NCBI RefSeq assembly: GCF_037482285.1
Contig: NZ_JBBEYB010000016.1
Span: 9,503 to 73,502, forward strand
Direction: 5' to 3'
DNA: 64,000 nucleotides
From: Aquabacterium sp029268225
GTDB lineage: Bacteria > Pseudomonadota > Gammaproteobacteria > Burkholderiales > Burkholderiaceae_C
This document shows positions 1 to 8,333 of this stretch, piece after piece; position 1 is the first letter of the stretch; every line of letters starts with the position of its first letter. Both the position numbers and the translations under genes were made by a program. The notes under the pieces were generated by a model. It saw nothing but the letters and a program-made list of their open reading frames with translations, was not told where the DNA came from and made no database searches.

Positions 1-550
1 GACTCAGGTCCATCGCCACATTGAGCGAGACACCGTGGTAGGTGCAATGGCGGCTCACCTTGATGCCCAGCGCCGCCACCTTGCCCAAGCCTCGGAAGGG
101 GTCATCGGGATGCGCCGGCGTGCTCAAGGCCGCGTGGGCAAACGGATCGCTCAGCCGCACATAGATGCCCGGCGCCCCCGCCACACGGTGACCGGTGACC
201 CCGACATGCATCAGCGTGCGGATCACCGCCTCCTCCAGGCGATACACGTATTCCTTGACGAAATAGCCGCGCCGGCGCAGGTCCAGCAGCGGATAGGCCA
301 CCACCTGCCCGGGCCCGTGATAGGTCACCTGTCCGCCACGGTTGGTCTGCACCACCGGGATGTGGTCGGGCCCCTCGGGGTTGAACAGCACGTGGTCGGC
401 CTTGCCGGCCAGGCCCTGGGTGAACACCGGCGGGTGCTGACACACCCAGATCTCGTCGGGGGTGTCGTCCGTGCGTTGCTCGGTGAAGGCCTGCATGGCC
501 TGCATCGTGGGCTCGTAGGGCACCAGGCCCAGGTTCTGGATGATGGTCAC
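1..550 (-). CDS. lipB: Octanoyltransferase LipB (partial, 3' end outside window)
   Basis: Transfers the octanoyl group from octanoyl-ACP to lipoyl domains, the first step of protein lipoylation in the cytoplasm. The translation opens VTIIQNLGLVPYEP from a GTG at 548-550. It carries the LipB signature RGGQVTYHGPGQ, then a stretch ending KVAALGIKVSRHCTYHG that holds the conserved lysine region. The catalytic Cys lies beyond the left edge, so 183 codons are visible of roughly 210-230 expected. GTG was chosen because the family similarity begins immediately after it and no ATG lies upstream in frame. The usual neighbour ybeD lies about 13.5 kb away next to a dacA-like gene, so the common dacA-ybeD-lipB order is broken here. 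Confidence 0.93.
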   Translation of the reverse strand, partial: MTIIQNLGLVPYEPTMQAMQAFTEQRTDDTPDEIWVCQHPPVFTQGLAGKADHVLFNPEGPDHIPVVQTNRGGQVTYHGPGQVVAYPLLDLRRRGYFVKEYVYRLEEAVIRTLMHVGVTGHRVAGAPGIYVRLSDPFAHAALSTPAHPDDPFRGLGKVAALGIKVSRHCTYHGVSLNVAMDLS

Positions 551-643
551 CCGACCATTATCGCAAGATGGGCCAGGCCCTGCGCGACCAGGCCCTCCCA
601 CACGCCGCGCCCCGATCAACGTCGGAACGGGCGCGGTACGGGC

Positions 644-1789
644 TCAGGCGGCCCCCACGCGCTGGAACAGCTGACCAGGCAACCTCGCCACCTGCCCCAA
701 CAACTCCAACTCCAGCAAACGTGCGCCCAACTCGGCAGGCCCCCAGCCGGTGCGAGCCGACAGCGCTTCCTGGCTGACCGGGTCAAAGCCCATGGCCTGC
801 AACACCGGATCCGTCGGTGCCTCATCCGCCTCGGCGGCGTCCCAAGACAAGGCACCCTGGGCATCCCCTGGCGTGCCCCGCCCCTCTGACAGCCGCAACT
901 CCTCCAACACATCCTGCGCCGTCTCCACCAGCTTGGCACCTTGGCGGATCAGGGCATGGCAGCCCCGCGACTGCGGCGAATGGATGGAGCCAGGAATGGC
1001 CAGCACCTCGCGCCCCATCTCCAGCGCCAGCCGCGCCGTGATGAGCGACCCCGACTGCACCGCAGCCTCGACGACCAAGGTGCCCTGCGTCAACGCCGCC
1101 ACCAGGCGGTTGCGCTTCGGAAAGTTGGAGGGCAACGGCCCTGTCCCCAGCAGGAACTCGCTGAGCACCAAGCCCTGCTCGGCAATGCGTCGACACAAGG
1201 GCCCATGCCCTTTCGGGTAGACCTGATCCAGCCCCGTGCCCACGACCGCGATCGTGCCGCCAACGGCTGCGGCCAACGCCCCCTCGTGCGCCGCAGCGTC
1301 CACGCCGCGCGCCAGGCCCGACACCACGGTCACCCCGGCCGCGCTGAGCGCCCGCGCAAAGGCCCGCGCATTGTCAGCCCCCTGCGCCGTGGGATGACGA
1401 CTGCCCACCACCGCCACGGCCGGTGCATGCAGCAGGCTCAAGCGCCCCTGCGCGAACAGCAGCAAAGGTGGATTGGCGACCTCCAGCAGGCGCGACGGGT
1501 AGCGCGCATCGGCCAGGGTCAGCAGATGATGCCCGCCCTCGCCATCCGTCGCAGCCGGGTCCGAATCCAGCCAAGCGAGCGTGGCCGCACATTGCACGTC
1601 CAGATCAGGTGGGACCTGCGCCAATGACGCGGCCTCCCGCGCCGACACCAGGCGCGCCCATGCCGCTGGCCCCGCCTCCCACACCGCCTGGGGCGAACCC
1701 AGGCTGCGCAGCAAAGTTCGCGCGGTCACCGGACCGACGTGGGGCGTCAGCACCAGGCGCAACCACGCGCGCAGTTCTTCCCTCTCCAT
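644..1789 (-). CDS. dprA: DNA-processing protein DprA (Smf)
   Basis: Binds incoming single-stranded DNA and loads RecA during natural transformation. The 381-residue product has the Rossmann-like core typical of DprA: VAVVGSRHPTAQG, then VVSGLARGVDAAAHEGAL, GTGLDQVYPKGH, SEFLLGTGPLPSNFPKRNR and SGSLITARLALEMGREV. The C-terminal 60 residues look like the winged-helix DML1 domain (ALSARTGWGPAELGARLLEL). The start is MEREELRAW at 1789, since the frame extends upstream only through unconserved sequence. It follows the LysM gene on the same strand with a 143-bp gap holding a perfect palindrome. The usual downstream partner smg is not here; it lies at 52.0-52.5 kb. A DprA together with a type IV pilus operon is compatible with competence, but no com genes are visible. 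Confidence 0.95.
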   Translation of the reverse strand: MEREELRAWLRLVLTPHVGPVTARTLLRSLGSPQAVWEAGPAAWARLVSAREAASLAQVPPDLDVQCAATLAWLDSDPAATDGEGGHHLLTLADARYPSRLLEVANPPLLLFAQGRLSLLHAPAVAVVGSRHPTAQGADNARAFARALSAAGVTVVSGLARGVDAAAHEGALAAAVGGTIAVVGTGLDQVYPKGHGPLCRRIAEQGLVLSEFLLGTGPLPSNFPKRNRLVAALTQGTLVVEAAVQSGSLITARLALEMGREVLAIPGSIHSPQSRGCHALIRQGAKLVETAQDVLEELRLSEGRGTPGDAQGALSWDAAEADEAPTDPVLQAMGFDPVSQEALSARTGWGPAELGARLLELELLGQVARLPGQLFQRVGAA

Positions 1790-1912
1790 GTTTGTCTTTC
1801 TGAAAGTGACAGCGCCGGTGCACTGCATGAACCCATGCAATGCCACCCGGCGCTGGGGAGACCCTGTCCATTCGGCAGGTGTCTCGTGCGGACCTCACGG
1901 CCCGCGGGAATG

Positions 1913-1926
1913 GCCCCGATCGGGGC
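1913..1926. repeat. Perfect 14-bp palindrome between LysM gene and dprA
   Basis: The sequence GCCCCGATCGGGGC is its own reverse complement and lies 7 bp beyond the stop codon of the LysM gene. It could fold as a short GC-rich hairpin in the transcript, but no run of T follows on the minus strand, so it is a poor intrinsic terminator. It may slow decay or be chance in a GC-rich genome. Confidence 0.4.
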
Positions 1927-1932
1927 GTGCCA

Positions 1933-3129
1933 TCAAGGCTGTGTGAAACGATCGCCGCGCTTGACCGGATCTTGTGCGGACAGGATCAGCGCATACGACA
2001 TGCGGTTGAACACGCGGAAGACGAAGAGCAGGCCGTGACGCTCGTCCGGCAGCTTGATGGTTTCCTTGCGGTCCGAAGTGGTGTCGCGGATGACACGACC
2101 ATCGCGCCACAGCGCCATCACATGACCCCGCTCAATGCCATCCTGGCTGCCCCGGTTGAGCGCCACGATCTGGTTTTGGCCCGCATTGAGCGATTCGCCG
2201 TAAATGGATACGATCTGACCGGCCATGGGCTGGCTGGGCGCGTGCGGCACCAGGTTGTCAAAGTCGCGCGGCGGCACGGGTGCCAGGCGGTCGCCCACGC
2301 CGGCTTCCTGGCGGATGCTGGTGACCGTGACCGTGGACGGGATGACGGTGGTGTTGCCGTCGGCACCGGTGCCTTCGGTGCCTTCACGCGTGACCGACAC
2401 CGTGCCCACGTACTGGGCCTCATAGCCCAACACCTCGTTGGTCGAGGGATCGCGCAGGGGCTTGGGCTGGCGGAACAGGCGCCAGTCACGCAAGTCGCCC
2501 ACGTTGCCCCGCACATAAGCGGTCTCGTTGCGGGACAACAGCACGCGCCCTTCCTGGGTGGCCACCACGCGCGGCGCGTTCAGCAACTCGTCGCTGTTGT
2601 CGAAAATGACCGCCTCGTTGAAATACGGCTCGATCAGGTGGAGCGGCACGGTCGCGATCGCGTCATACAGGCCACCTTCGCGCACGCGCGGTGACAACTT
2701 GGTATCACCGCCGACGGGTTGCCCCACGCGCAGACGGGCCCGGCCATTGCTCTTGTCCAAATACAGATACTGGCCGGGGAAAATCAGGTGCGGATTGCGG
2801 ATTTGCTGCAGGTTCATGCCCCACAACTCAGGCCAACGCCACGGCGACTTGAGGAACATCGAGGAAATGTCCCACAGCGTGTCGCCACGCTTGACGGTGT
2901 ACGAGTCCGGGGCATTGGGCGCCAACTCGGACAGGGGCACGCCAGCCTGAGCCACCTGCTGGGCCGTGGCGCGCTGCTGCTGGCTGATCGGGTAGTTGGG
3001 GAAGGCTTGCGCCTGCGTCACACCAAAGCTCAGACCCAGGGCAGTCCAGAGCGCCAGGCTCCAGGCACGGGGGGCGCGCACGGCACGCAACACGCTTGCG
3101 GGCCCTTGGTACAGCGATCGCTGGGTCAT
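1933..3129 (-). CDS. Secreted LysM-domain peptidoglycan-binding protein
   Basis: Predicted exported protein of 398 residues that binds peptidoglycan through a LysM domain. A basic N-terminus and a hydrophobic stretch (WSLALWTALGLSFGVTQAQA) form a Sec signal peptide with likely cleavage after AQA. The LysM motif begins YTVKRGDTLWDISSMF at about residue 77 and ends near FPGQYLYLDKS. The remaining 270 residues resemble the conserved tail of the LysM proteins commonly found beside dprA and def in betaproteobacteria, but I recognise no enzymatic motif. The ATG at 3129 has GGAGA nine bases upstream; an in-frame TTG at 3144 is less likely. The gene is divergent from def, and dprA follows it. The molecular role is unproven. 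Confidence 0.88.
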   Translation of the reverse strand: MTQRSLYQGPASVLRAVRAPRAWSLALWTALGLSFGVTQAQAFPNYPISQQQRATAQQVAQAGVPLSELAPNAPDSYTVKRGDTLWDISSMFLKSPWRWPELWGMNLQQIRNPHLIFPGQYLYLDKSNGRARLRVGQPVGGDTKLSPRVREGGLYDAIATVPLHLIEPYFNEAVIFDNSDELLNAPRVVATQEGRVLLSRNETAYVRGNVGDLRDWRLFRQPKPLRDPSTNEVLGYEAQYVGTVSVTREGTEGTGADGNTTVIPSTVTVTSIRQEAGVGDRLAPVPPRDFDNLVPHAPSQPMAGQIVSIYGESLNAGQNQIVALNRGSQDGIERGHVMALWRDGRVIRDTTSDRKETIKLPDERHGLLFVFRVFNRMSYALILSAQDPVKRGDRFTQP

Positions 3130-3337
3130 GAAAACAGTCTCCAATTACCTGCCGAAGGGCATTTTCCGTACACGGATACCCGAGTTTCGGCAAAATCTGG
3201 TCAATGATCGCTTGATTCTGCCCGCAAATCCTTCGGCGTCGCAATGAGAATTGCCCGGAGTTACCTGCAGGCCCCCGCGACTGACGCCCTGCGTCGTTGC
3301 GATCCATCCACAATTTCTGCTCACGTCCGTTTCTGCC

Positions 3338-3850
3338 ATGGCTCTGCTGCCCATCCTCCAATACCCCGATCCCCGTCTGCACACGGTGGCCAAACCCGTG
3401 GCACAGGTGGACGACCGCATCCGCCAACTGGTCGACGACATGCTGGAAACCATGTACGACGCCAAAGGGGTGGGCCTGGCGGCCACCCAGATCAATGTGC
3501 ACGAGCGCGTGGTCGTGATCGACACCAGCGAAGAGCGCAACGACCCGCTGGTGCTGATCAACCCGGAAATCATCTGGGCCAGCGACGAGATGATCGTGTG
3601 GGAAGAAGGCTGCCTGTCCGTGCCCACCATCTATGACAAGGTGGACCGCCATGCCAAGGTGCGCGTGCGCGCCCTCAACCGCGATGGCGAGACCTACGAG
3701 TTTGAAGGCGAAGAGCTGCTGGCCGTGTGCGTGCAGCACGAACTCGACCACCTCGCTGGCAAGGTGTTCGTCGAATACCTCTCGCCGCTCAAGCGCAACC
3801 GCATCAAGACCAAGCTGGTCAAGCGCCAGCGCGAAGAGCAAGGCGCCTGA
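3338..3850 (+). CDS. def: Peptide deformylase
   Basis: Removes the formyl group from the N-terminal methionine of nascent proteins; metal-dependent and cytoplasmic. All three family motifs are present in the 170-residue product: GVGLAATQI, EEGCLSVP (metal-ligand Cys) and HELDHLAGKVF (HExxH, two His ligands and catalytic Glu). The start is the ATG opening MALLPILQYPDPRL, where family similarity begins; the open frame upstream to 3251 is not conserved. The stop codon overlaps the fmt start (TGATG), so def and fmt are translationally coupled and act on opposite ends of the formyl-Met cycle. Confidence 0.97.
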   Translation: MALLPILQYPDPRLHTVAKPVAQVDDRIRQLVDDMLETMYDAKGVGLAATQINVHERVVVIDTSEERNDPLVLINPEIIWASDEMIVWEEGCLSVPTIYDKVDRHAKVRVRALNRDGETYEFEGEELLAVCVQHELDHLAGKVFVEYLSPLKRNRIKTKLVKRQREEQGA

Positions 3851-4815
3851 TGGCCGCGCGCATGAAAGTGGCGTTCGCGGGCACGCCCGAGTTTGCCCGC
3901 GAGGCCCTGGCCGCCATCCTGGCCGCCGGGTTCGACGTGCCCCTGGTGCTCACCCAGCCTGACCGCCCGGCCGGCCGCGGCATGAAGCTGCAGGCTTCGC
4001 CCGTCAAGCAACTGGCGCAGCAGCATGGCATCGCGGTGAGCCAGCCGCACAGCCTGCGCCTGGACGGCAAGTACCCCGATGAGGCCGCTGCCTCGCGGGA
4101 CGCTCTGCTCGCCGCCGCCCCTGACGTGATGGTCGTGGCCGCCTACGGCCTGATCCTGCCGCAGTGGACGCTCGACCTGCCACGCCTGGGCTGTCTCAAC
4201 ATCCACGGCTCGCTGCTGCCACGCTGGCGCGGCGCCGCCCCCATCCACCGGGCCATCGAAGCGGGTGACGCGGAAACCGGCATCACCATCATGCAGATGG
4301 ACGCCGGCTTGGACACCGGCGACATGCTGGTGATCGAGCGCGAGGCCATCCGTCCGGACGACACCACGGCCGTCCTGCACGACCGCCTCGCCAGCCTGGG
4401 CGGCCGACTGATCGTCGAAGCGCTGGAGATGGCCGCTTGCGGAGGCCTGACCCGCACACCACAGCCCGAGGCCGGCGTCACCTATGCCCACAAGATCGAA
4501 AAGGCCGAGGCCGCGATCGACTGGACGCTGCCCGCGGCCACGATCGAACGCCGCGTACGGGCCTTCGATCCCTTCCCGGGCTGTACCTTCACGCTGAACG
4601 GCGACAAGGGCCCGGAGACGATCAAGGTGTGGGGCGCCCAGGCCCTGGCCGAACACGGCACGCCAGGTCAGGTGCTGCACGCGCAAGGCGACCAATTGGT
4701 CGTGGCCTGCGGCGAAGGCGCGCTGGCTTTGCACATGCTGCAAAAACCCGGCGGCAAGCGGATCCGGGCACGTGAATTTTTGCAAAGCACCGCGCTGCCG
4801 CCCCACCTGGCTTGA
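3850..4815 (+). CDS. fmt: Methionyl-tRNA formyltransferase
   Basis: Formylates Met-tRNAfMet using 10-formyltetrahydrofolate to make the initiator tRNA. The 321-residue product begins MAARMKVAFAGTPEFARE and contains the formyltransferase core: HGSLLPRWRGAAPIHRAI, with the catalytic Asn/His/Asp region around LNIHGS, and ITIMQMDAGLDTGDM. A C-terminal tRNA-binding domain follows from about residue 210 (YAHKIEKAEAAIDW). The ATG at 3850 overlaps the def stop by one base; a second ATG at 3862 (MKVAF) is an equally plausible start. Length is normal for the family. Confidence 0.97.
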   Translation: MAARMKVAFAGTPEFAREALAAILAAGFDVPLVLTQPDRPAGRGMKLQASPVKQLAQQHGIAVSQPHSLRLDGKYPDEAAASRDALLAAAPDVMVVAAYGLILPQWTLDLPRLGCLNIHGSLLPRWRGAAPIHRAIEAGDAETGITIMQMDAGLDTGDMLVIEREAIRPDDTTAVLHDRLASLGGRLIVEALEMAACGGLTRTPQPEAGVTYAHKIEKAEAAIDWTLPAATIERRVRAFDPFPGCTFTLNGDKGPETIKVWGAQALAEHGTPGQVLHAQGDQLVVACGEGALALHMLQKPGGKRIRAREFLQSTALPPHLA

Positions 4816-4904
4816 ACCTCGTGGTTTGATCCACATCTAAGCAGGGTGTGTGGCTGAAAGCCGCGCGCCCTTGAAAACCCGATCGAGACTGGAGACCCGT
4901 CACC

Positions 4905-5753
4905 ATGTTCAACATGATGAAAACCGCCATCCTGATGGCGGCGATCACCGCCCTCTTCATGGCCATCGGCAGCATGATCGGCGGCCGCAGCGGCATGATG
5001 CTGGCCCTGGTCGTGGCCCTGGGCATGAACTTCTTCAGCTACTGGTTCTCGGACAAGATGGTGCTGAAGATGTACAACGCCCGCGAGGTGGATGAAACCT
5101 CCGCGCCGCGCTTCTACGCCATGGTGCGCGAGCTGGCCCAGCGCGCCGAGATCCCGATGCCCAAGGTCTATCTGATCGACGAGCAAGCGCCCAACGCCTT
5201 TGCCACCGGCCGCAGCCCGGAGCACGCAGCCGTCGCGGCCACCACCGGCATCGTCAACGTGCTGACCGAGCGCGAACTGCGTGGCGTGATGGCGCACGAA
5301 CTCGCCCACGTTAAACACCGTGACATCCTGATCAGCACCATCAGCGCCACCATGGCGGGCGCCATCTCGATGCTGGCCAACTTCGCCATGTTCTTCGGTG
5401 GCCGTGACGAGGAAGGTCGCCCCACCAACCCGATCGCCGGCATCGCCGTCGCCATTCTGGCCCCGCTGGCCGCCAGCGTGATCCAGATGGCCATCAGCCG
5501 CGCCCGCGAGTTCGAAGCCGACCGCGGTGGTGCCGAGATCAGCGGCGACCCGGCCGCCCTGGCCAGCGCCCTCGACAAGATCCACCGCTATGCCCAGGGC
5601 ATCCCGCTGCACGCGGCCGAGGCCCATCCGGAAACGGCGCAGATGATGATCATGAATCCGCTGTCGGGTGGCGGACTGCGCGGACTGTTCTCGACGCACC
5701 CGGCCACCGAGGAGCGGATTGCACGATTGATGGAGATGGCGCGCCGCACGTGA
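4905..5753 (+). CDS. htpX: M48 family membrane protease HtpX
   Basis: Zinc metalloprotease of the inner membrane that degrades misfolded membrane proteins. The 282-residue product has two N-terminal membrane segments (about residues 5-25 and 29-50) and the zinc motif HELAHVKHRD near residue 130 (HExxH). Two more hydrophobic segments follow, then a downstream FEADRGGAEISGDP that supplies the third ligand Glu. Length and layout match HtpX. It follows fmt by 89 bp on the same strand. No heat-shock promoter was recognisable in that gap. Confidence 0.95.
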   Translation: MFNMMKTAILMAAITALFMAIGSMIGGRSGMMLALVVALGMNFFSYWFSDKMVLKMYNAREVDETSAPRFYAMVRELAQRAEIPMPKVYLIDEQAPNAFATGRSPEHAAVAATTGIVNVLTERELRGVMAHELAHVKHRDILISTISATMAGAISMLANFAMFFGGRDEEGRPTNPIAGIAVAILAPLAASVIQMAISRAREFEADRGGAEISGDPAALASALDKIHRYAQGIPLHAAEAHPETAQMMIMNPLSGGGLRGLFSTHPATEERIARLMEMARRT

Positions 5754-5900
5754 CATCTGTCACAAAAACGAGGTCGGTTACCCCTTGTTTCTTGTGTCAA
5801 TTTGTTTCAAACCTGCATTACTTGTGGTTTCCTCGCTGCTGCACACTGACGCACGACATTCTCTGAATGTAAGCTGATGTGCTAAGCAGGAACCCACCGA

Positions 5901-8282
5901 ATGCGGATCGAGATCACGAGAACCGAACAGGAAGCACGCAGGCTGCACCTCAGCGCCTGGGTTGTGCTCGCTGGCGGCTTGTTGCTCAGTCTGGCCGCCT
6001 GGTGGCAAGCCACCGCCCCCGACGGGGCTCCGTTTCAGCCCTCGGCCACCGTGCTGCTCGTGAGCGGGGCGGCAGGCTCGGTGCTCTTGTGGTGGTTGCT
6101 ACGGCAATGGGCCAGGCGCCACCAGCGCTCGGCGGCCTTGGCAGACACCTTGCACCAGCAGATCGCCGACCGTGAAGCCCGGTTGCGCGCCGTACTCGAC
6201 CACACCGAGGAAGGCATCCTCACCGTCGCCACGACGGGCGACATCCTCAGCGTGAACGCCGCCATCACCCGCATCTTCGGCTACGAGGCAGCCGAGTTGC
6301 AGCACGCCCACCTCAGCAAGCTCTTGCCGGGCGCTGCCCCCAATGGCTCGCGCCAAGACCTCGACACCTTCTTGCACTTGCAGCACATGGGGCTCGACGG
6401 CGTGGGGCGCCGCACCGAAGGGCGCCGCGCGAATGGACAACACTTCCCTCTGGGTCTGTCGACCACGGCCATGGACGTCGAAGGGCAGGCCCAGTATCTC
6501 TGCCTGCTCCGCGACCTCAGCACCCAGGACGCCACCGAGCGCGCCATCATTGCGGCACAGCGCCAGCTCAATGAAGTCGACGAGATGCGCCGCATCATCG
6601 TCCACAACGCGCCGTATGCGGTCTTTGTGCTCAACCGCCAAGGCACATTCCAGACCGTAAACCCTGCGGGCGAGCGGTTGCTGGGCTGCGTCGCGACCGA
6701 CCTGATCGGCCGCCACAACACCCAGCGGTTTTTCGAGCCCACCCAGGTGGCCGAGCGCGCGCACCTGTTGGCCCTGCGCCTGAACCAACCCGTGACCGAT
6801 CTGGACGTGGTGGCTCACCTCGCCCAGGAATCACCCGGCCTGCCCACCGAGTGGCGCATGGTGCGCAGCGATGGCACCAGCCTGATGGCCGAGATTCTCG
6901 TGACCGAGTTGAGCAATGAATACGGTGCGCGCACCGGCTTTCTGCTCATGGCGCACGACGTGAGCGCCCGCCACGAGGCCGAGCACCAGTTGCAGCACAT
7001 GGCCTTGCACGACGCATTGACCTCGCTGCCCAACCGCAACATGTTGCAAGAGCAACTCAAGGCCTGCCTGAACATCGCCCAGCGCGAAAAAGGCTGCCTG
7101 GCCTTGATGTTCATCGACCTCGACCGCTTCAAGAAAATCAACGACAGCCTAGGCCACCACATTGGTGACAGCGTGCTCATCGAGATCTCGCGCCGCCTGC
7201 GGTCTGCCATGCGCACCTCCGACATCGTGGCCCGCCTGGGAGGCGATGAGTTCGTGGTGTTGCTGCCGCGCATCCAGGCCCAAGCCGATGGCGAACTGGT
7301 GGCGGCCAAGGTGCACGAAGTGTTCAATGCGCCGGTCAGGATCGGCGAACATGAGCTGCGCGTCACCCCCAGCATCGGTCTGGCCCTGTACCCCGAGCAC
7401 GGCACCGACCCCGTGACGCTGATGCGCCATGCCGATCTGGCCATGTACCAGGCCAAGAGCGATGGGCGCAACCGCATCCAGATCTACAGCGAGCGCATGG
7501 CCTCGCCCTCGGCCGACACCCTGCTGTTGGAGAACGAGCTTTACCACGCCCTCGAGCGTGACGAGTTGCGCCTGCACTACCAGCCGCAGTTCGATTGCGC
7601 CACAGGGCGGGTCACCGGGGCGGAAGCGCTGCTGCGCTGGGAACACCAGGGTCGCCTGATCCCGCCTTCAGACTTCATCCCGCTGGCCGAAGAGTCCGGC
7701 CTGATCGTCTCGATCGGTGAATGGGTGCTGCGCAAGGCCTGCACCGTCGCGCACCGTTGGCGACAGTCCACGGGCCTTTCTCTGCGCATCGCGGTGAACC
7801 TGTCTGCGGTGCAGCTGGACAGGCAAGACATCGCGGACACCGTGTCTCGCGTGTTGAAAGATACCGGTTTGCCGCCCACGGCGCTGGAGCTTGAGATCAC
7901 CGAAAGCGTGGTGGTCCGTGAGTCCTTGCGCGCGGCCGATGTGCTGCGCCAACTGCGGGCCCTGGGCGTGAGCATCGCCATCGATGACTTTGGGGTGGGC
8001 TACTCCAGCTTCGCCTACCTGCGTGAACTGCCGGTGGACCGCTTCAAGCTCGACCGCAGCTTCCTGACGGGCGTGCCGCAGTCTCACGGCGACAGCCGTC
8101 TGGTGGCCGCCTTGATCGCCATGGGTCACCGTCTGGAGGTGGGCATCGTGGCCGAGGGGGTGGAAACCCAGGAGCAGGCGCTGTTCCTGCGCGATCATGG
8201 GTGCGACGAGGCCCAGGGCTATCACCTGGGTCGCCCTGTGAAAGAAAGCGATTTCGAAGCGCTGCTGAACGGCTTGCACTGA
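5901..8282 (+). CDS. Membrane PAS-GGDEF-EAL cyclic-di-GMP signalling protein
   Basis: Predicted dual diguanylate cyclase/phosphodiesterase of 793 residues. Two membrane segments at about residues 17-35 and 46-66 enclose a short loop. Two PAS-like domains follow (about 90-200 and 225-350; the first opens LRAVLDHTEEGILTV). The GGDEF domain has its motif at residues 447-451 and an RTSD inhibitory I-site exactly five residues before it. The EAL domain has the motif at 575-577 and keeps DDFGVGYSSFAYLRELP, EITESVV and AEGVETQEQ, so both halves look catalytically intact. The short periplasmic loop argues that the PAS domains, not the periplasm, sense the signal. It stands alone after a 147-bp AT-rich gap and converges on the DUF1631 gene. 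Confidence 0.93.
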   Translation: MRIEITRTEQEARRLHLSAWVVLAGGLLLSLAAWWQATAPDGAPFQPSATVLLVSGAAGSVLLWWLLRQWARRHQRSAALADTLHQQIADREARLRAVLDHTEEGILTVATTGDILSVNAAITRIFGYEAAELQHAHLSKLLPGAAPNGSRQDLDTFLHLQHMGLDGVGRRTEGRRANGQHFPLGLSTTAMDVEGQAQYLCLLRDLSTQDATERAIIAAQRQLNEVDEMRRIIVHNAPYAVFVLNRQGTFQTVNPAGERLLGCVATDLIGRHNTQRFFEPTQVAERAHLLALRLNQPVTDLDVVAHLAQESPGLPTEWRMVRSDGTSLMAEILVTELSNEYGARTGFLLMAHDVSARHEAEHQLQHMALHDALTSLPNRNMLQEQLKACLNIAQREKGCLALMFIDLDRFKKINDSLGHHIGDSVLIEISRRLRSAMRTSDIVARLGGDEFVVLLPRIQAQADGELVAAKVHEVFNAPVRIGEHELRVTPSIGLALYPEHGTDPVTLMRHADLAMYQAKSDGRNRIQIYSERMASPSADTLLLENELYHALERDELRLHYQPQFDCATGRVTGAEALLRWEHQGRLIPPSDFIPLAEESGLIVSIGEWVLRKACTVAHRWRQSTGLSLRIAVNLSAVQLDRQDIADTVSRVLKDTGLPPTALELEITESVVVRESLRAADVLRQLRALGVSIAIDDFGVGYSSFAYLRELPVDRFKLDRSFLTGVPQSHGDSRLVAALIAMGHRLEVGIVAEGVETQEQALFLRDHGCDEAQGYHLGRPVKESDFEALLNGLH

Positions 8283-8333
8283 GCGCGGGCGCCTCACGAC
8301 GCCGTGGGCATCAGGCGACGCACCGGTCGCACC

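Noticed and set aside
5754..5900. Possible promoter before the GGDEF-EAL gene
   Set aside because: The gap is AT-rich, but no pair of hexamers with acceptable spacing stood out.
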